64,000 nt of DNA, from positions 2,022,312 to 2,086,311 of the forward strand of contig NC_087084.1 of the NCBI RefSeq assembly GCF_026151205.1. Reading direction: 5' to 3'. This DNA comes from Bolinopsis microptera. Lineage: Eukaryota; Ctenophora; Tentaculata; Lobata; Bolinopsidae. Within the stretch, counting starts at the first letter, position 1, and each line of letters begins with the position of its first letter. A program made the position numbers and the translations under genes. Positions 1 to 12,540 of the stretch are shown here, in pieces. The notes under the pieces were generated by a model, which made no database searches, was not told the DNA's origin, and saw nothing but the letters and a program-made list of their open reading frames with translations.

Positions 1-90
1 CGATATAAAAAACAGCTGTTGTAGTAAAGAAGTAGAAAGTTACGCTTTACAAATCCTCTGAATCACTAACTAAAACGTTAGATTTTACAG

Positions 91-3000
91 ATTGTGACAC
101 GTGTGACATGAGGGAGGTAACACAAGGGTTTGTTACGTGTAACAGGCCGGAGGATGCTAAACCGATGGGAAATCTAGAGACTGCTTCTCAAGCCTTACTT
201 CTCGCTGCTCTCAAAGGTAAACTTAAAATTGTTAAGATTTATTCAATTGAAAGAGAGGCTGCGTGATAAAAAGTCATAGTAGGCAATTTATTTCTGAAAT
301 GACGAATTGAAAAAAGGTAAAAACGACTCATTTAACAACATCTAATCTTGTGACTTCATGGTAGAAGATAGGCACACTGAATTATTTCTGAAATAAAAAT
401 CCGAATAAATGTATAAAACGACTACTTTACTAACAGGTGATAACGCAGCTACAGTCTACTTACTTCAACACACATGTGTAAGACCTGACGTCGCTGATTT
501 CAACGGACTTACCCCTCTGATCGCTGCAAGCGTGAGTATAACATAACACTTAAAACTGAAATGAAAGTAAACATTCTCGGTGTACCCCTAAAGCCCTAAC
601 GTGACGTCACAATTAATCACTGACGTCACACTTTATCACGTGACGTCACACTTAATCACGTTACGTCACACTTAATCACGTGACGTCACACTTAATCACG
701 TGACGTCACACTTTATCACGCTCCGGCACCCCGCAGGTATTCTGCAAAACAAAGATAGTGAACATCCTGTTAGATAACGGAGCAAACGTGAACCAGTTGA
801 CAGATAGTGGGGTGTCAGCTCTGGTGGCGTGTCATCTTCACCTCTACTTCAACTCCCAGTGTGGGTATAGTCTCAGACACAGGAAAGGTAGGTGTTTATT
901 GTAACATATTATTATGTTTGTTTATTATAACATATTATTATATTTGTTTATTGTAACTAAATATTATTATTATGTTTGTTTATTGTAACATATTGTTATG
1001 TTTGTTTATTGTAAAATATTATTGTGTTTGTTTATTGTAACATATTGTTATGTTTGTTTATTATAACATATTATTATGTTTGTTTATTGTAACTAAATAT
1101 TATTATTATGTTTGTTTATTGTAACATATTGTTATGTTTGTTTATTGTAACATATTATTATGTTTGTTTATTGTAACATATTACTTTGTTTGTTTATTGT
1201 AACATATTATTATGTTTGTTTATTGTAACATATTACTTTGTTTGTTTATTGTAACATATTATTATGTTTGTTTATTGTAACATATTACTTTGTTTGTTTA
1301 TTGTAACATATTATTATGTTTGTTTATTGTAACATATTATTATGTTTGTTTATTGTAACATATTACTTTGTTTGTTTATTGTAACATATTATTATGTTTG
1401 TTTATTGTAACATATTATTATGTTTGTTTATTATAACATATTATTATGTTTGTTTATTGTAACATATTATTATGTTTGTTTATTGTAACATATTATTATG
1501 TTTGTTTATTGTAACATATTATTATGTTTGTTTATTATAACATATTGTTATGTTTGTTTATTATAACATATTATTATGTTTGTTTATTATAACATATTAT
1601 TATGTTTGTTTATTGTAACATATTATTATGTTTGTTTATTATAACATATTATGTTGTTTGTTTATTATAACATATTATTATGTTTGTTTATTATAACATA
1701 TTATGTTGTTTGTTTATTATAACATACGTACTATAACATACGTATTATAACATACGTATTTAATAATAATAATATTTAATTATTATGTTTGTTTCCTGTG
1801 TATTATTATTATGTTGATTTTAACTTTTTTCTGTTTGACGGATTTAAATAATAAAAGCAAGGTTAACCACTGAACATGCACCAATCTAACAGTTTTACAC
1901 GTTTTCAGAGCCTTTACACAAATCTGGAGCTAATGAAACATTAGACGGGCCAATAGAAATGTTCGCTCAGCTCGCTCTTTCCTCTAAAATAGCTAACGAA
2001 TCCGACGACGAGGATCAGGAGGAGGTACTTTCACTTTCACTTTCACTTTCAAAAGTTTCACTTTCATTTCCACATCTATTCTCACCAGTTCGATTTTATT
2101 TTTGAAACGATCTATTAATTGACTTATGATGTTGCTTCGACAGTAGGTCATTTACTACAAAATATATTAGATCGGGATTAAAGATGAGGAAGAAAAAGAA
2201 GTAGAGAAAGAGGTACCACTACAGGGAGAAGTGTCACGGGTTACCTCATCCCTCAGCGGTTATTAATTATCTTTATTTATTGGTATTTATATTATATGCA
2301 ATCATTATTGATCGCGTTAGTCGATACAACAAGTTGTATTTTGATACCTTTGATATGAACTTGTCGTATGAGAACTGATAAGGTTATAATTAGATTCTTC
2401 TTCACTAAATTAAATCACATCCAACAAGCCCCTTTATGAATTGCCATAATATCAATATTATGATAATATATTATTTTATTACCCTAACTTGCTCCTTTAT
2501 AAAATAATCCATTTCCCCTTACAGAACCCACTGACGGGTCTGAATACACCACAGTAGTGGTTTATGGTAAAAGATACTTTGTACGGGGAGCCGACGTTTT
2601 GAAGGATCTTCAGGTACTTTCACTTTTTCAGTTTTTCTGTAATCTTAAATTTACCGTCATATATATATTAAAATGTTATTAACTTCTATTTATCTGTTTT
2701 TGTTTCTGAATTCCTCCTGACCTACAGGTACCGCAATGTTCTACACTCCCCACACCAGAACAACTAAGAGAAACCATCAAACTCTTATTAAGACGAGGTG
2801 CCGACCCAAAAATAGGCTATGTCCCTGTCCCTGCACTGATCCTAGCTATACTAGCACCTGACGTGGAGGCAGTGGAGCTGCTACTGAAGTCAGGTGCTGA
2901 CCCGACTGCGCGGCTCGGGGAGAAGTACGGACATAAGTCTCCCCTGCACGTGGCGGCTGGACTTCACGGTCCTGGTACGTGACTTATTGTTTCATGTTAA

Positions 3001-6000
3001 CTTCAGCTCTGGACTTCAGCTCTGTCTTTTTTGGATACCTTTTGTACTCTTGTAATGTTTGATCAACTTACCGTCTCTTATTGTTATTATTATATTGCCC
3101 ACTAAGTTATGATTTTACACTATAGTTTAACTTCTAAAGATAACTTTTTACTTGGTTACTGAGTCCTGTATTTTCAGATATAATTATATCTATGTATAGT
3201 TTGTATGTAGTGTACACTGTACATAATCTCCTATTCGGATTCCACTCACTTTCTACTTAGTACTGATTCACTTTCCATTTTACTTACCACCTGGCAGCAC
3301 ACGCCACATGTAAGAATAAAGCGGCCACCTACATTAAGTGTTGAGTGTACACTACTAGCAAACATCAGGTTTTGTGTGTAAGTTTCCTTTGTCCTCTACA
3401 GCTTGAAATCTTGCGATGAAGACTTTAGTGTCGGCTCCCTACAATCATCATCTCATTAGTGTAACGTTTTAACGTGCAATCTAATTTAGGGAGAGCTATC
3501 TGTCTTGTTTAGTACATTCCAGGCATATATTCTGGTGAGGCAATATTAGGTATAGGTAATAATAATAGGTAGATTAATATATTATAGACGTTTACTTTCG
3601 CTTTCGCTTTATATGTTTACCACACTTTCTCTTTATAACTCTGTTGTTTTGCAGGCGGACCAGCTATAGTGAAACTCCTGCTACAGGGAGGAGCAGATCC
3701 GAACGTTCAGGACTCTCTCTCATTCTCTAGAAGTGGAGCTCTGCAGTGGAAAACTGTGGATGAAATTGACAGGTTAGTGAAACACAAGGAAATATTTTAT
3801 ACCAGGTCTACTGAGTCTGTTTAAAGTCTGATGAGGACTACGAATGTAGTTTAGATGAGACCGGGTGACGTAGTGAATGATTACACTCGTGCCACCAGTC
3901 ACTGCATTGTAAACTAATGTAATTGTAAACTAATGTAATTGTAAACTAATGTAATTGTAAACTAAAAATATGAAAGACGCCACAACAGGTCTCAACATAG
4001 ATGGGATGTAATAAAGCACATTTCACACACTGACCTTATTTCCACCAGCAAATTTAAAGACGGGTTGTGATGAATTAAAGACGTCGAAGCCTTTAAAATG
4101 ATCAAAATTAAAGCCTTCGCCAAAGTTAACCGTCTTTATATAACGAACTGAGTGTATGTTAATTGTAAAGCTGTACCTGGTCCTGGTTAATGGTTATCAG
4201 AAACAGGGTAGCTTCTGAAACTTGTTAAAGGTCCGTTCCTGGTATTTTTAAAATATGAAGTTGAGTAGATAATATGCGTCTTGAAATAAGTAATGTAATG
4301 AGCAACTATAATAGCACATGCATTCTGAACGTGCGCTCAGTTAGTCATTCAGTCAGTCATCTCCGTTATTACTCACCAATTACAATTCTACAAATCTATT
4401 TATTGAGGACGTTACAGATAAGAAGGAATATATTTAATGTAGTTCGAGGAGTCCCCACTCTCCTCGTATCCTAAGATAGCGTTTCTCTTGTCGCAAATAT
4501 GGAAGGTCGTGAACTGATGAAGAAGAGAGAAAATTTAAGTGCAGTACTCTAAATCTGTTATATTTGTTATATCAGATAGCAACAATTCTTGTTTCTTGAG
4601 ACGTCGTTCTCTGCATTTACATGTGTAACAGATTGATGCAGTGTAATAATGGTATTTATAACTTATGATATTGTTATTGTGGTCTGATGTTGATTAAGTT
4701 TGTGTAATAACTTGAAGTGGTGAAACAGCCACGGTTTGTTGACCCCCCTCCGTAATCAATTTTACACATAGATTTTGTGTAATAATTGCACTAGCGTAAT
4801 CATTTGGAACCCCCCCCCCCCCCCCCCTCGGCTGATTACGTAATATGTGAGCGACCCCTTATTGCCCCATGAAAACTGCGGTTCTCTCTTGACAATGTAT
4901 ACACTCATTCGCTAAGTAAGTAGTGCACCAGAACCGGGCATTGAAGTCTGTATACACATTGTTGTACAATGTACATGATGTAATATGATACTATGTCAGA
5001 TCTGAGATCGGGTTATCTTAAGAACCGATGTATAAAATAATGTGCCCCACTCATGCTCTGCGATCACCTCACTCATCAAGTTTATAAGGTACATATTAAA
5101 AAACGTGTAAAAGCTGTTAAGAAATGTTTTGGTATCGATAATGAAATTCAATAAGGATTAAGTGCACGGTGCATCTCTGTGTAGGAATTCGAAACATATC
5201 TAAATAAACAAATTAAGGTCGAATTATACCTTATTCGGAAGTGAGAGAACTTGGCACAAGCTCTTTGTCCTGTCCCCTAAACACTGTAATTGGGTTCAAA
5301 TTGCTTTAATGAGGATGAGTGTGTATGATGTTTTCTGAATCCAGTCTATTTGTAATTCATAACCGTGCTAAAGTCATTAGTCTCCTGAATCATCTTTTGC
5401 ATGTCTAAACTGTAAGACGCCATGTTAATATGCATGGATAATTTCTTACACTCGACTAATCGCGCATCAGAGTACTAATCTTTCACAGTTTTCGGATCCC
5501 GCACTGAGGTCTAGGGTCTAGCATGTAAACTTGGCACCAAGTTAGCAAGTTATTTATACCTTAGCTTATAGCACTATGTCAACAGCATATTTCTCTGGCA
5601 CTCTGGCAGATCTTCCATCGATACTGACACTTCAGATGGTGTAAAGCTTAGTCTAACACAGTAAACCTAGCTTTCCCTCAAGTTTGTATTCACTCAGTTA
5701 AATCAGGCAGTAGTATGTAATTAAACAACTGAATTGGACGCTGGCTAATGGCTTGTGTTGGCTCTTCTTCAAATTGTTAAGATTACGTAGTCACTCTTTC
5801 AACACGCTGTCAAAAGCGCGCAAGTTATTTTGTAGCCATGGAAACACCGCTAAGTATGAAGAAAGGGTGGTATCGTCATTCTTTTTTTGAGCCGCGCAAA
5901 GGAAAATTTGCATGTTTACCGCATGGTTAAGTTATTAATTTTCAACACAGGTAGTTTTGTTGTTTTGATCGATGTGACAATTCCTGGCCTATCTTATTCG

Positions 6001-9000
6001 TGAAGATAATGAATTCGAGATTAAAACTTATTTTTCAGTGAAGGGAACATGCTCGGCTCAACACCTCTCCAAGTGGCATGCTCCATGGACCAAGACTACG
6101 AAAACAGCACAGAAGTGATAAAACTCCTACTGGAACACGGAGCCAATACTAATGTTGTGTGTAGTGGTCACTCTCCACTTACACTGGCAATATACAGTGG
6201 AAATGATAAGGGTAAATTTAGAATTTTAAATTATAGACTCGGTGCCAATAAAGTAATAAGGACAGGTGTGATTTGTGATCCGAACTCATCAAAAGCTCAA
6301 TTCCATGTGCAGCAAATCACAAAATACATATGGATTTCCACGATATTTAATATTCCGAACACGGCATCTGGTCGCGACTCGGTCATTTTCTTTTTGGCTA
6401 ATCCTTAAATTCGAACACTCCAGCCGTGGAGTTACTGCTACAGAAAGGTGCTAACCCATCTCTGGACCTTGGTTCACCAATTGGATCAGCTTTGTGTGCT
6501 GCAGTGGACACTACTTGTGAACACCGGAGAAGTAACGAACAGAGATTAGGTTTGTTTAATGTACCATTCTTCAAGTTTAACGTTTCTATGAAATATCTTC
6601 AGCATGAATAGATTAGGGATTTTACAATCTATCACCGACTTGTTAATAGTACATCTGTAGGTCTACAATCTACATGGATATTATTTTGTATAATGTTCCA
6701 CCAATGAAGTATGATGGCATTTGTTGAACTGTTATTCCACTAACTAAACCCAATTGTGTCCCCGTGTCTCCACTAACTAAACCCAATTGTGTCCCCGTGT
6801 CTCCACTAACTAAACCCAATTGTGTCCCCGTGTCTCCACTAACTAAACCCAATTGTGTCCCCGTGTCTCCACTAACTAAACCCAATTGTGTCCCCGTGTC
6901 TCCACTAACTAAACCCAATTGTGTCCCCGTGTCTCCACTAACTAAACCCAATTGTGTCCCCGTGTCTCCACTAACTAAACCCAATTGTGTCCCCGTGTCT
7001 CCACTAACTAAACCCAATTGTGTCGTCGTGTCTCCACTAACTAAACCTCCCCACAGCAATAATAAACCAGCTGATGACAGTGGGAGGGGACATAATGTCC
7101 TTGGTTCCCGTGGGAAAGAGTGGGAAACACATGGGAACTGCTGTAGACTACGCTATGCATGTGTTCTATCAGGTTAGTGCTGAATAAGCTTCAGTTCCTT
7201 TTAAAAGCAGAGTGTGAGCTAGCTTTGTTGAAACTTATGATAATGAAATAAACTTTAAATATATATATCCAGGCTTTTATCTGATACAATCACTCACTAA
7301 ATAATTGCGGATCCCTGATAACCCGATCCCACTACACAGGACAAACGAATAGCGCACACTCCATTCCACGCCCTGACCCCGGCCGAGAGGGAGATATACA
7401 TCGCCAGAACCAACCTCCTCAACCACATGTCTACACTTCTCAGGGACGAGGTCCAGAAACGGGAACAGACCATGAGAGAAGAAGCAGGTACTTGATAAAA
7501 TCAATCAGTCCATTAATTAGTTCACTAATTAGTTCACTAATTAGTTCACTAATTTGTTCACTAGTCGATATATATTTCCTTGAGAAGGGTGGTGTTCAAG
7601 CCAAATTTTAAGAATTAATCTTAATAGTATCCTTTAATATTTAATCCTTTAATAATGTTAACACACCATAAGAGTGGAAACCTGCTAAGGTTGAATAGCG
7701 AAGACGAGAAGTATTATTTGTTTGTTGCTATCCATGTTATTTATTTTGCTTAACCCTAATAATATAATTGATGTTGTAGATACTGGCACTCTTGCCAATC
7801 ATCTTTAAAACTGGGGAGAGGGGGGTGCAAACTGTTGCCTGGTGTCGTTAGTAATCAGATGCCCCCACTTCAGGGCCCCATTCTTGGTCCGTTCAATTTA
7901 CCATTATCAATGATGTTCTACATGGCTTATCTGATGTTTCGAATGCTCTGAGATTTATCCATCAATACCTTAAAAGTTAAAATATCTCAAAATTATTTTT
8001 CTCCGTACCCATTTACTAAAAAATCTCTGGAAGTCTGGACAGTCGTTTTACACTAAGAGTTAACGCAGGTCCAGAACAAGATGAAAGTGCTGGAGCAACA
8101 CCCTCAAAGTCCAACAGACGCGCTAGTCGTGCAAAAATTGGCGCTAATGGTGAAAAAGTGGGTGCTAATGGTGAAAAAGTGGGCGCTGATGGTGAAAAAC
8201 TGCGCTCTAGTGGTGAAAAATTGGGCGCTAATGGTGTAAAAATGGGCGCTAATGGTGAAAAATTGGGCGCTGATGGTGTAAAAATGGGCGCTAATGGTGA
8301 AAAAGTGGGCGCTGATGGTGTAAAAATGGGCGCTAATGGTGAAAAAGTGGGCGCTGATGGTGTAAAAATGGGTGCTGATGGTGAAAAACAGGGTAAGAGA
8401 GCTTGTACCGATGGTCCAACAAGGAAAGACGATGAGCTTCACGCTAGTTTCAGCGAAGCCTAATCTCCATCTTCCTTCTATTGATCTGTGCTTTCTTTGT
8501 GCTATCATCATCTTTTCGCACGAAGCATGTTTATCACGTACCATATCCTGAAATACATCTAATAGAAATATCTACATCTAAAGTGTCCACAGTTTTTAAC
8601 CATTCGTGTGTATGTGTGTGTAATTCTTTATTATACTCTGCATACATTTTCCATTCACCTTTAATTTACAAGTAGTCGCAAGCAGAGTTTGCTATTTGTT
8701 TACCGTGTTCGAGATTCCATCATAACCTGGCGGCAATATTTCATGACCGATTTAAAACTTTTCCATGCAAAATAATCCTACAATCTGTCACCTCTCAGAG
8801 TTGATGGAAGCTGAGGGAAAGAAAGGACACAAACCAAAGATGCTGTTCAAGTATTGCTATGAGTGTGGTCGCAGCACTGGTTAGCCGATATTTTCATTGA
8901 TCAGTTGATATTAATTAGTTATTTGGTTGATACAAAATCATTAATAATTGATATATGCCTAGCGAAATTAGGATTTTACAACTTTCTACCTGCTACCTTG

Positions 9001-9606
9001 ATAAGTTGATAGTACCCCAAAAAGTCAATATCCATCCTAATGGTGATATATTTCAGGCGTAAAACTTTCACCCTGTACGAGATGTTTCACTGTTTCCTTC
9101 TGTTCTCAACGGTGTAAACTAAAAGCCTGGACCAGCCGCCACAGGAAGGAATGTACTAAATTAGAGAACAAACAGAAGGAAAAGAAGGAGAGGGGACCTT
9201 CTGTTTCTGTTTCTCCACCCCCTGTTAAAGTAGTGAAAAAGGAGGAGTCTGCCTCAAAATCAGGTCAGTTTATTTAGATTTATTAACTTTAACTTTAACT
9301 TTTTTAAAGCTTCAATTATGGTAGGCGCTAATTTAGGATGTTTCAGCAAACTTTCTCCGGATACAATAATATTGGGTACAATAACAGTTACCTGTTTATC
9401 TATTTCATCATGAGTCTCTACTTTATTTTCAAGCACTCCTTTCTATTTCAGACACGGGCAAAAAAGGCAAAACACGCTCAGTCTCCAAAGATATATTCGG
9501 AAAGAAGAACAAACGGGACAACAGACGAGGCAAGGACGACGACCAGCCGGAGATGATAACCCACGCTCTTCCTAGGATCGTTAACCTGCAGCACAGTAAC
9601 ATCTAG
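91..9606 (+). CDS. ANKMY1: Ankyrin-repeat and MYND zinc-finger protein, ANKMY1-like (5' partial, spliced)
   Basis: Exons traced by frame and GT..AG sites: 91-216, 437-531, 737-887, 1909-2024, 2171-2258 (weak GTTATT donor, needed for phase), 2525-2613, 2728-2974, 3655-3772, 6039-6211, 6424-6549, 7057-7172, 7340-7487, 8069-8392, 8799-8879, 9057-9263, 9452-9606 (stop TAG). About 785 residues visible. Order: ankyrin repeats (motifs such as IVNILLDNGANVN, TIKLLLRRGADP, IVKLLLQGGADPN, VIKLLLEHGANTN, AVELLLQKGANP), a conserved-looking stretch with HTPFHALTPAER, a 12-unit heptapeptide linker, then a MYND finger split over two exons (YCYEC, PCTRC, FCSQRC, HRKEC: all eight Cys/His ligands present), and a basic Lys-rich tail. 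MYND fingers are known as protein-protein modules binding proline-rich peptides; ANKMY proteins are linked to cilia. An acceptor TTTTACAG precedes base 91, so earlier exons (vertebrate ANKMY1 has MORN repeats there) probably lie outside. ANKMY2 is less likely because that protein is short. Confidence 0.85.
599..720. repeat. 20-bp tandem repeat with CRE palindromes (TGACGTCA) in an ANKMY1-like intron
   Basis: Six units of about 20 bp, each carrying TGACGTCA or a one-base variant (one unit has TTACGTCA). They lie just upstream of the acceptor at 736. TGACGTCA is the consensus site for CREB/ATF bZIP factors; whether the array binds anything is unknown. Confidence 0.8.
889..1735. repeat. AT-rich minisatellite, about 26-bp units
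   Basis: About 30 copies of a unit containing ATGTTTGTTTATTGTAACAT with small variants (ACTTTG, GTTATG) fill most of the 1-kb intron between the exons at 737-887 and 1909-2024. Confidence 0.9.
3773..6038 (+). other. Large intron of the ANKMY1-like gene
   Basis: This 2.27-kb intron joins codon halves AG|T across the exons 3655-3772 and 6039-6211. It holds a 16-bp repeat (about four units of TAATGTAATTGTAAAC, 3910-3962) and a run of about 19 C at 4809-4828 beside TCGGCTGATTACG. No further coding sequence is convincing. Confidence 0.6.
6737..7047. repeat. 33-bp intronic minisatellite, 9 units, running into the 3' splice site
   Basis: Nine units of 33 bp beginning CCACTAACTAAACCCAATTG, then a partial unit that becomes the actual polypyrimidine/acceptor region (CTAACTAAACCTCCCCACAG, splice at 7056/7057). 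The CTAAC core resembles an intron branch point. Long open frames on both strands here are repeat artefacts. Confidence 0.92.
8069..8392 (+). repeat. Exon encoding a heptapeptide array GA(N/D)G(E/V)K(V/M/L)
   Basis: After about 22 unique residues this exon of the ANKMY1-like gene is a perfect-frame 21-bp repeat giving 12 heptads, mostly alternating GADGVKM and GANGEKV, so the higher-order unit is 14 residues. One heptad is degenerate (RSSGEKL). The array ends at a consensus donor GTAAGA. It lies between the last ankyrin region and the MYND finger, so it is probably a flexible or low-complexity linker. Confidence 0.85.
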
Positions 9607-11362
9607 GAATTTCAAGAATTACCGCCTCCAGAGATCTCAGATCTTCCACTGACTATTATGAGGGCTGATGTGTAGCGCGGACTGCAGCTGCTTTTATGCG
9701 AAGTTCATACCGCGGCGCGGAGCTCTGATTGAGATCGGAATTCTTGCGATCAATTCTTTTAGTAATCATATCAGACGGATGGATTTTGAAACATGCTCAT
9801 ATTAACAAATGAAGTCAAGGGTTATTTAGTTGAATATATTTATTAACAAGAAATGATGATCGTAATAAAATTAGTAATTCGCACAATTATTGAAGAATTA
9901 TGGAATTGAGGTGAATTGATTAATATATCCGCCGGGCCGACCGTTACCCTTTCCGGCCTTACACACAATTTTGATTAAAAATTATGATGATCATAACGGT
10001 ATTTTTTACTTCATTGAGGAATGAGGATCAATCTCTTTTGTAATATTTTTCCAGAATTTACAAGTGTCATTACAGCATTACGATTTTAAAGGCACCAAAA
10101 GAGACTTCACGGGCCTAATGTAAATTATTATCCACTTAAATGTATTTATATATGTTTAAACTTTAAAACTAATCATGAGCACACTCACTCACAAATATTT
10201 GATGTATGATGTAAATTTTGTATATATGTTCAGAATCAGATGTGAATTATACCACTTCCTCAGAAAAACTTTTATCCCGCTATGTAACGCCTTTTTCTTG
10301 TTATAATTATATTATACTAAGTTGAGAAATGTTCTTGATTTTGGAGTCATGAAGTATCTAAGTATTAATTGAATCATCAAGTACATCGGTCACTGTAATA
10401 AAACGAAATGCTCAAGAGCTCAAGTAGTTTAAGTAGTCATGTCCAGAGCCATGGCCTTACAGCTAGTTATCGCTTCAGTCAATTTATTAAACGAATATCT
10501 TTGCTTGGAAAAAGATTAACTGTCACTGACAAAATATGTGGTAATAATTTTCATTATCCTGATCCTATTGACCATCCTTGGCTGATTCAACCGGGCCGTC
10601 ACCCATGTAAGGTGTCACATTAATTGTCAGACGCTGCCCGCCACATCATTTCATTGATTCCGGGTCGCGAATCTAATCTGGGGGGGGGGGGGGGGTGCAG
10701 GGGATACTGCACGCGCACGTGCAGTATCTTCCACATCACCACTAAATGTTATTGTTAGAGTTTTGCGTTACACGTTAGTTTTTGTTGTATACTATCTGCA
10801 TATAGTTATCGTACTAAACTCGCTACCTGTTCATTAGTATAGATTGTTAGCAATCCTCTTCCATTTATTAAATATCTTCCGGCTAGGAGCTGCATCTCTC
10901 ATCCATGGTTTGTGGTTCCATGCTACATTGCTACTGCTGCTGCTACTACTAATACGATCATGTTGTATTCAAATTGAAGATATAAAGGAATAGTACACCC
11001 TGTGATTGAGCTTTTCATTTAGAAGTGAAACAAATTCTTCGCATTAATATTGTGGAGCCAGGGTACACCTGGTTATTGGTTAAAACGCTTCCACCCGATA
11101 TATTTTACCCGATAAATGTATTTAATTGCAGTTGTGAAATAAATTTAAACTGTGACTTTGAACTCTGAACCAGTTTAACGATATTTTGCCGGTAAGTTCA
11201 TGTGAAAGAACCTTTATGACTATAGTAACTATAGCTAACGTCAGAACTAATCGGCCGCGCAAATAATGATTTTTGCAATCCACAAATTCGGCGTAAGATC
11301 GGCGAGATGCTATTGCTAACCTGCCGGGTTCTCATGCTATTAGTATTATTTATTTATATTTC

Positions 11363-11462
11363 TGTTCATAATCATATGAATAGATATTAGGCGGAATGAC
11401 AGGTTACTGGGCGGCGCTCAGCCTGTCATTCCGCCAAATCTTTAATATTATGTTTATGAACA
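11363..11462. repeat. Long hairpin (foldback, MITE-like)
   Basis: TGTTCATAA..TTAGGCGGAATGACAGG is mirrored by CCTGTCATTCCGCCAAA..TTATGAACA. The core arms GGCGGAATGACAGG (11390-11403) and CCTGTCATTCCGCC (11421-11434) are perfect over 14 bp. A further palindrome CCTGGGGTCCCCAGG and a diverged arm follow. It is also present in copy 2 but lies beyond the truncation of copy 3. Confidence 0.75.
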
Positions 11463-11569
11463 TAATAGCCTGGGGTCCCCAGGTAATATGACAGGCTGAG
11501 CACGGCCCAGTAACGAAATTCACCACTGGGCCACGCCGCGCCGAGCTGCGAAAGATTGACATCGTGAAT

Positions 11570-12020
11570 CATAGTTGGTCAGTTCGTACAAAATTTGTAA
11601 AAAATTCGTACAGTTTGGCACCTTTTAAAAGTTCGGGATTAGTTCGGGAAAAATTTGCCTCATAAATTTTCGAAAAGCTAACTACAAGAATTTTATAATT
11701 TGAAATATGAGGGGTTTAAGTTTTGTGTTTTGACCAATAATACAAATTGTATAACTGAAGTATTAGTACGCATGAAAATCACTTTTCAACTTTATCAAGG
11801 AAATCAATGCAATAAATCACATCAACTTTGCTATCATTATCACCTAAACTTGTAGTGTCCGACTCAGAAATCTGATTTAACAGTTTGAGGTTTCAATTTT
11901 TCGGACTGAAGTAATCAAAAAACAAAACTTTTTTTCTTAAAATTCGGTAAAAATTCCTCGACAGCTTTTTAAAATTCGTACAGTTCGGCACCTTTTAAAA
12001 GTTCGTACAGGCCAACTATG
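11570..12020. mobile_element. Non-autonomous DNA transposon (MITE), hAT-like, 451 bp
   Basis: Terminal inverted repeats CATAGTTGGTC and GGCCAACTATG bound the element, and the flanks are a perfect 8-bp direct repeat TCGTGAAT (11562-11569 and 12021-12028). Internal sub-repeats TTCGTACAG..TTGGCACCTTTTAAAAG occur near both ends. It has no coding capacity. 8-bp target duplications fit hAT, but also P or Merlin. Confidence 0.75.
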
Positions 12021-12464
12021 TCGTGAATATAAAAAATCAACAGGGAGAATATCAATAAACATGCACCCGTACCTGTCATGTCCTGCCATATAAACTAGCT
12101 CTTTCACTCTCCACCAGGTTCACCAGTTCTTCCAGTTCTAAAGCGTAAAGGAAATTAGAAATCTAGATCTAAGAAATTTGATGATATTACTACAACATAC
12201 AAATATGCCTATTTTGTCGCTAAAAATGTTACCTTTAGTTTTACCTCGAAAATTAGAAATTTTCAGAAAATGTGTTATTGGTCTGGTTTGGGGAGCGGCC
12301 TAGGGCGCTTTAATTATTCTTGCCCATCATCAGCCGCTTCCCCGGTCCCCGAGACTTCATCTTTACTTTCGTCTGGTTTTCCACTCTCTGTTCAATCACC
12401 AAGTTACTAGCTAGGTAACATGATAATCGAGCTGAGTTACAGTTTTCAACGTAACAACGATTTC

Positions 12465-12540
12465 GAGGATGGTTCAGACAAATCCTCGCTCTCACCCATC
12501 TGAGCAACAAACCAGTGCACTGCCAACTATGCTACCTCAC
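12465..12540 (-). repeat. Possible degraded tRNA-derived SINE head
   Basis: On the minus strand TAGCATAGTTGG (12534-12523) matches the RNA polymerase III A-box consensus TRGCNNAGYNGG exactly. A B-box-like GAGCGAGGATTTG follows at roughly tRNA spacing but is poor. There is no good cloverleaf, so a SINE relic is likelier than a tRNA gene. The sequence is repeated in copy 2. Confidence 0.35.

Noticed and set aside
3828-3860. Second hammerhead candidate (CTGATGAGGACTACGAATG)
   Set aside because: Stem II does not pair, GAAA is absent and no matching stem I is found.
6764-7177. ORFs SPLTKPNCVPV.. and LVSGDTGTQLG..
   Set aside because: Both are the 33-bp intronic array translated on opposite strands; the same holds at 13728-14366 and 21029-21667.
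8104-8544. Minus-strand ORF FYTISAHFFTISAH..
   Set aside because: It is the antisense reading of the heptad-repeat exon.
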